16,298 bases of DNA from JAYGED01 sp046582565 (GTDB lineage Bacteria > Pseudomonadota > Alphaproteobacteria > JAAXGF01): contig JAYGED010000306.1 in assembly GCA_046582565.1 (NCBI GenBank), positions 1 through 16,298 on the forward strand. The letters run 5' to 3'. Under the pieces are notes generated by a model. The model ran no database searches. It saw only the letters and a list, made by a program, of their open reading frames with translations, and was not told the origin of the DNA. Both the position numbers and the translations under genes were made by a program. Positions 12,735 through 16,298 of the stretch are shown one piece after another. How positions within the stretch are numbered: the first letter of the stretch is position 1; every line of letters starts with the position of its first letter.

Positions 12735-13934
12735 TTACAACTGCTCTAAGCCGCGTATGAGATCATCGGCGATGTCATCGATATCCTCGATCCCCACCGA
12801 TAGCCGCAACATACCGTCACCGATGCCGATATCCGCGCGTTCCTCGGGCTTGAGCCGTTGGTGGGTGGTGGTTGCCGGATGGGTAATTAAGGACTTGGTG
12901 TCGCCCAGGTTGTTCGAAATATCGATCATCTCAAGTGCGTTGAGAAAGCGGAACGCCGCTGCTTGCCCGCCGGGCAGGTCGAACGCCACGATACTGCCGC
13001 CATGCGACATTTGCCGCAGGGCCAGCGCGTGCTGGGGATGGCTCTCAAGGCTGGGATGCAGAACCCGGTCAACGGCGCTATGGGCCTCCAGCCGCCGGGC
13101 AATGTTGAGCGCGTTCTCGGCCATACGCTCGACCCGAAGATCGAGGGTCTCTAAGCCCTTCAGCATGACCCAGGCGTTGAACGGGCTGAGGCTGGGCCCG
13201 GTATGGCGCATGAGGGGCATTAACTCATCTTTGTAATAAGCCGCAGGCCCCAGGATCGCGCCGCCGAGACAGCGGCCCTGGCCGTCGATATGTTTGGTCG
13301 CCGAATAGACCACGATATCGGCGCCGAGCGGCAGGCAGCGCTGCAGGATGGGCGTCGCAAAGACATTGTCGACCACCAGCCGGGCGCCCGCCTCATGGGT
13401 GATTTCTGCGACGGCGGCAATATCGATAAGCTCGGTAGTCGGGTTGGCCGGGGTCTCGAGAAACACCGCTTTCGTCTCGGGGCGCATGGCGGCGCGCCAG
13501 GCTGCTTCGTCCGTGCCATCGACGAAGCTGGTGGCGATGCCGTAGCGCGGCAGAAGTTCCGCAATGATATATTGGCAGGACCCAAACAGCGCCCGCGAGG
13601 ACACCAGATGATCGCCGGCGCGCAGCAGACTCATCAGCGCGGTATTGACCGCCGCCATGCCGGTTGCCGTAGCGAAGCAGGTGTCGCTGCCTTCGAGCAG
13701 GGCCATGCGTTGCTCGAACATAGACACTGTGGGATTGCCGTAGCGCGAATAGATGAAGCCGTCATCCTCGCCCTTGAATCGGGCGGTCGCCGTCTCTGGG
13801 CTGTCATAGACGAAGCCGGAATTGAGAAACAGCGCCTCGCTGGTCTCGCCGAATTCCGTGCGCTGTATGCCGCCGCGCACCAGGCGGGTGCGGGGTCTCC
13901 AAGTTTCTTCTTTTGTCCGTTGTTGATCAGTCAT
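12735..13934 (-). CDS. metZ: O-succinylhomoserine sulfhydrylase
   Basis: MetZ uses sulfide and O-succinylhomoserine (O-acetylhomoserine in relatives) to make homocysteine, bypassing the transsulfuration route to methionine. The 399-residue protein is a Cys/Met-metabolism PLP enzyme: YSRYGNPTV (about 62-70), ATGMAAV, VVDNVFATP with Asp189, and SATKHIDGQGR with the PLP lysine Lys214. GDTKSLITHPATTTHQRL near the C-terminus is typical. LFLNSGFVYDS and the DGQGRCLGG segment favour MetZ over MetB or MetC. The start at 13934 is preferred because GGGAG (13941-13945) lies 6 nt from it; the in-frame ATG at 13940 directly abuts that site. The SAM-II riboswitch, terminator and RBS hairpin upstream show control by SAM, matching a role in methionine synthesis. 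Confidence 0.94.
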   Translation of the reverse strand: MTDQQRTKEETWRPRTRLVRGGIQRTEFGETSEALFLNSGFVYDSPETATARFKGEDDGFIYSRYGNPTVSMFEQRMALLEGSDTCFATATGMAAVNTALMSLLRAGDHLVSSRALFGSCQYIIAELLPRYGIATSFVDGTDEAAWRAAMRPETKAVFLETPANPTTELIDIAAVAEITHEAGARLVVDNVFATPILQRCLPLGADIVVYSATKHIDGQGRCLGGAILGPAAYYKDELMPLMRHTGPSLSPFNAWVMLKGLETLDLRVERMAENALNIARRLEAHSAVDRVLHPSLESHPQHALALRQMSHGGSIVAFDLPGGQAAAFRFLNALEMIDISNNLGDTKSLITHPATTTHQRLKPEERADIGIGDGMLRLSVGIEDIDDIADDLIRGLEQL

Positions 13935-13936
13935 CA

Positions 13937-13974
13937 CCATCTCCCGGAGGGGGAGGATCCAGGCCCGGAGATGG
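13937..13974 (-). promoter_or_regulatory. Hairpin hiding the metZ ribosome binding site
   Basis: In the metZ leader, CCATCTCC (13967-13974) can pair with GGAGATGG (13937-13944). The second arm contains most of the GGGAG ribosome binding site and the first possible ATG, so this stem would limit ribosome entry. It lies directly after the U tract of the terminator at 13977-14011. The pairing is directly visible; a regulatory effect is inferred. Confidence 0.5.
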
Positions 13975-13976
13975 CG

Positions 13977-14011
13977 AAAAAAAAGACCGCCACAGCTGGG
14001 CTGAGGCGATC
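13977..14011 (-). terminator. Intrinsic terminator in the metZ leader
   Basis: GATCGCCTCAGC (14000-14011) pairs with GCTGTGGCGGTC (13985-13996) around a CCA loop: 12 positions with one G-U pair and one mismatch. Eight T residues follow (13977-13984 on the coding strand of metZ). This is a standard rho-independent terminator between the SAM-II aptamer and the metZ start. An alternative perfect stem, GAGGCG-GAT-CGCCTC (14003-14017), uses the same left arm and could act as antiterminator. Confidence 0.75.
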
Positions 14012-14016
14012 CGCCT

Positions 14017-14070
14017 CCTCTTTAGCTGTATTTATAATGCGCCCGCAAGCTGAAGCTCAAATCGGCGCTG
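14017..14070 (-). promoter_or_regulatory. SAM-II riboswitch aptamer upstream of metZ
   Basis: The 54-nt stretch matches the SAM-II (metA motif) consensus on the metZ strand. It starts with the P1 arm GCGCC followed by GATTTGA, has GCTTGCG in the middle, the second P1 arm GGCGC, then the highly conserved ATAAATACAGCTAAAGAGG at the end. SAM-II is an H-type pseudoknot that binds S-adenosylmethionine and turns off methionine genes. It starts 4 nt after the predicted transcription start and its 3' end (AGAGG) runs into the antiterminator stem, which gives a simple way for SAM binding to promote termination. Confidence 0.93.
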
Positions 14071-14080
14071 TGAGGGCGGC

Positions 14081-14108
14081 ACTCTATCCGCATCACGCCC
14101 CCTGTCAA
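14081..14108 (-). promoter_or_regulatory. Predicted metZ promoter
   Basis: A perfect -35 TTGACA (14103-14108) is followed after 16 bp by TAGAGT (14081-14086). The start of transcription, about 7 nt further, would be near 14074, just ahead of the SAM-II aptamer. Position and box quality support it; it lies 27 bp after the fhs stop, so fhs and metZ are separately controlled. Confidence 0.65.
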
Positions 14109-14135
14109 GGGGTGAATTATGAACGCGTACTTCTT

Positions 14136-15833
14136 CTAGAATAGGCCGACAATCTTGCCGTCGTCGTCGACCGAGATTGAATTGGCCGCGGGCACGCGCG
14201 GCAGGCCCGGCATGGTCATGATATCGCCGCAGACCACGACCAGGAATTCGGCGCCGGCCGAGAGCCGGACCTCGCGGATCGGCACCGCGAAATCAACCGG
14301 CGCTCCCTTGAGGCTGGGGTCCGCCGAAAAACTGTATTGGGTCTTCGCCATACAGACCGGATAATGACCGAAGCCGGTGTCCTGGAGATGGGCGATCTGG
14401 TCATACACCCGCTTTTCGGCGACCACAACGTCGGCGCCATAGACAGACTCAGCGACAGTGCGGATTTTGTCCCACAGGGGCATATCGTCCGGGTAGAGAA
14501 GTTTGAAATTCGACGGCTTCTCTTCGATGGTGCGGATCACGCCATGGGCCAGATCGAGAGCGCCCTCGCCGCCGTTGCCCCAATGATCGGACGAAATCGC
14601 CTCGATGCCGATCGCCTTACAGCGTTCGATGACTGTATCGACCTCAGCCTGGGTATCGGCGCTGAAGGTATTGATCGCAACCAGGGCCGGCACACCGAAC
14701 TGGGCGATATTTTGAACATGCTTTTCCAGGTTCGCCATGCCCGCTTCCAGCGCCGCGATATTCTCGATCTTGAGGTCTTCCTTAGGTGCCCCGCCGTGCA
14801 TCTTGAGGGCACGGATGGTCGCCACCAGCACGACGCAATCGGGCTTGAGTCCCGCCTTGCGGCATTTGATGTCGAAGAACTTCTCGGCGCCGAGATCAGC
14901 GCCGAAGCCGGCCTCGGTGACTACATAGTCGCAGAGCTTGAGCGCCGTCGTCGTCGCCAGCACCGAATTACAGCCATGGGCGATATTGGCAAACGGACCG
15001 CCGTGGATGAACGCCGGATTATGTTCCAGGGTCTGCACCAGATTGGGTGCGAGAGCATCCTTGAGCAGCGCCGCCATGGGACCTTGGCCCTTAAGCTGGT
15101 GAGCGCGAATCGGGGTGCGCTCGCGGGTTTGACCGACGATAATATTGCCCAGACGAGTCTGTAAATCCTTGAGATCGCGCGCCAGACAGAAGATCGCCAT
15201 GACCTCCGAGGCGACGGTAATGTCGAAACCGTCCTCGCGTGGAAAACCATTCGACACGCCGCCCAGGGAATTGCTGATCTGGCGAAGCGCGCGGTCGTTC
15301 ATGTCGAGGGCGCGGCGCCAGGAGATGCGCCGTTGATCGAAGCCGAGTTCGTTGCCCCAGTAGATATGATTGTCAATCAGGGCCGCCAGTAGATTGTTGG
15401 CCGTGGTGATGGCGTGGATATCGCCGGTAAAATGAAGGTTGATATCCTCCATGGGCACGACCTGGGCATAGCCGCCGCCGGCGGCGCCGCCCTTGACCCC
15501 GAAGCAAGGCCCGAGACTGGGCTCTCTAAGGCAGATCATGGCTTTCTTGCCGGCCTTGTTGAGACCATCGCCGAGACCGACGCTGGTCGTCGTCTTGCCT
15601 TCGCCGGCCGGGGTCGGTGTTATCGCGGTGACCAGGATCAGCTTGCCGTCGGGTTTCCCAGCGAGGGATTTGATGTAATCAAGAGATATCTTGGCCTTGT
15701 AATGGCCATAGGGTTCGAGATGAGCGGCCTCGATTCCCAGCGCCTCGGCGGCTATTTCGCCGATCGGACGCATGACCGCCGCCTGGGCGATCTCGATATC
15801 GGATTTCGGATTTGTATGTTGGTCGTCTGACAT
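14136..15833 (-). CDS. fhs: Formate-tetrahydrofolate ligase
   Basis: Fhs joins formate to tetrahydrofolate with ATP to give 10-formyl-tetrahydrofolate, feeding C1 units to purine, fMet-tRNA and serine/methionine synthesis. The 565-residue protein has family length (about 555-560). The P-loop TPAGEGKT lies at residues 74-81. REPSLGPCFGVKGGAAGGGYAQV (about 103-125), the HFTGDIHAI block and the ITVASEVMAI segment are all intact, and the C-terminal GDIMTMPGLPRVPAA is a strong signature. Trp-rich substrate loops are normal. GGGG about 8 nt before the ATG serves as ribosome binding site. It stands alone between a leader with a stem-loop (15923-15955) and the metZ promoter. Confidence 0.97.
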   Translation of the reverse strand: MSDDQHTNPKSDIEIAQAAVMRPIGEIAAEALGIEAAHLEPYGHYKAKISLDYIKSLAGKPDGKLILVTAITPTPAGEGKTTTSVGLGDGLNKAGKKAMICLREPSLGPCFGVKGGAAGGGYAQVVPMEDINLHFTGDIHAITTANNLLAALIDNHIYWGNELGFDQRRISWRRALDMNDRALRQISNSLGGVSNGFPREDGFDITVASEVMAIFCLARDLKDLQTRLGNIIVGQTRERTPIRAHQLKGQGPMAALLKDALAPNLVQTLEHNPAFIHGGPFANIAHGCNSVLATTTALKLCDYVVTEAGFGADLGAEKFFDIKCRKAGLKPDCVVLVATIRALKMHGGAPKEDLKIENIAALEAGMANLEKHVQNIAQFGVPALVAINTFSADTQAEVDTVIERCKAIGIEAISSDHWGNGGEGALDLAHGVIRTIEEKPSNFKLLYPDDMPLWDKIRTVAESVYGADVVVAEKRVYDQIAHLQDTGFGHYPVCMAKTQYSFSADPSLKGAPVDFAVPIREVRLSAGAEFLVVVCGDIMTMPGLPRVPAANSISVDDDGKIVGLF

Positions 15834-15922
15834 TATTTAACCCCTGTCCCCGAGACGGAAGCGACATTTCGTTCCGATAAATTGACGTTCCCATGGCCGC
15901 GAAAAACCTGTTACCGGGTGCG

Positions 15923-15955
15923 GATCAAGGGCGGCGAAACCCTAGCCGCTTGATC
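15923..15955. other. Stem-loop upstream of fhs
   Basis: GATCAAG (15923-15929) and CTTGATC (15949-15955) form a 7-bp stem, continued after a GG bulge by CGGC/GCCG around a short loop. It lies about 90 bp upstream of the fhs start and 25 bp after the end of the next gene on that strand. No U tract follows on the minus strand. It could terminate or process the upstream transcript, or be a leader element of fhs; it does not match the ZTP or SAM riboswitch consensus as far as I can judge. Confidence 0.4.
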
Positions 15956-15995
15956 ATGACGGGGCAACTGATTTTCATCACGTTCCCGATGAACT

Positions 15996-16298
15996 TTACG
16001 TCATCGTGTCAGCGGCCTCGTGTGCCTCGCGCAGCGCCACAACCACATCGCCGATTGGCGCATCGAAAGCGCCGCCCGGGGCCACCAGACGATGCGGCCT
16101 GACCAGAGGGTTGGTGGGCTTCTTCTCGAGGCCGGCGAGGAAGTCCCCGCCGTCGATAAGATCGATCTGGATCAGCAGGCGAAGGCGGATGCCGACCACA
16201 TGAATTCCCTCTATATGGCGCCACGGGACCTTGGGCAGACCCCAATCGCGAAACCAGACGCCTTCGCCGTCAATGGTCAACACGGCCTTCCCGTGGCT
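15996..16298 (-). CDS. Hypothetical protein, N-terminus outside window
   Basis: The frame ends with TAA at 15996 and is open to the window edge, giving the last 100 residues. A GTG at 16283 could serve as a start, but the frame upstream of it is still coding-like (SHGKAV), so the gene very probably begins beyond the window. The visible part reads LTIDGEGVWFRDWGLPKVPWRHIEGIHV, then a hydrophobic stretch IRLRLLIQIDLI. A field of the type 'this residue is tested by a Trp-Arg-x-Ile turn' resembles PH-like domains of small bacterial membrane proteins, but no family is certain. The C-terminal part (GDVVVALREAHEAADTMT) is a soluble helix. The gene runs toward fhs with a 162-bp gap. Confidence 0.6.
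   Translation of the reverse strand, partial: SHGKAVLTIDGEGVWFRDWGLPKVPWRHIEGIHVVGIRLRLLIQIDLIDGGDFLAGLEKKPTNPLVRPHRLVAPGGAFDAPIGDVVVALREAHEAADTMT

Noticed and set aside
15834..15995. ZTP (pfl) riboswitch before fhs
   Set aside because: The conserved CCGCCUGGGCA-like block was not found in the minus-strand leader; only an unrelated stem-loop is present.

Overview
The window looks like chromosomal DNA of a GC-rich alphaproteobacterium, most likely in or near the Rhodospirillales. The evidence is the gene families, a SAM-II riboswitch (mainly an alphaproteobacterial class) in front of metZ, and a PhaR-controlled polyhydroxyalkanoate (PHA) locus with a short PHA synthase. No rRNA, tRNA, CRISPR array, transposase or phage gene was seen. 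The two outermost genes run off the window.

Region 1 (1-4018) is a PHA storage locus. On the minus strand lie a PhaE-like small gene, the short synthase phaC (230 bp of which overlaps the small gene in another frame), phaA and the start of phaB. phaR, the PHA-responsive repressor, is divergent. Three copies of an 11-bp palindrome, TTGC-N3-GCAA, lie in the phaR/PhaE-like intergenic region (two) and in front of phaA (one). They overlap the predicted -35 boxes, so PhaR probably controls the whole locus and itself.

Region 2 (4040-9489) is metabolic. A drug/metabolite-type exporter overlaps an adenine deaminase gene by 8 bp. Divergent from these is the threonine-to-glycine pair kbl-tdh, in which kbl is broken by an apparent 17-nt deletion. 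cysK (cysteine synthase) follows. A 12-bp-arm GGGGACAGCTTA hairpin ends this region.

Region 3 (9560-11849) is a metal or mercury island: a small exported Met/His-rich protein, merR, a textbook MerR operator with a 19-bp spacer, and a tightly packed operon merB - merF - GDCCVxC protein - thioredoxin-like CxxC protein. No merA, merT or merP is present, so how the released mercury is dealt with is open. A 413-bp gap, partly AT-rich, separates it from a stand-alone CheY-like receiver.

Region 4 (12735-16298) is sulfur and one-carbon metabolism: metZ, preceded by a promoter, a SAM-II aptamer, an intrinsic terminator and a hairpin that hides the ribosome binding site; then fhs (formate-tetrahydrofolate ligase); then a hypothetical gene cut by the window end. 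With tdh/kbl and cysK, the window is rich in genes feeding cysteine, methionine, glycine and folate-bound C1 pools, though not as one operon.
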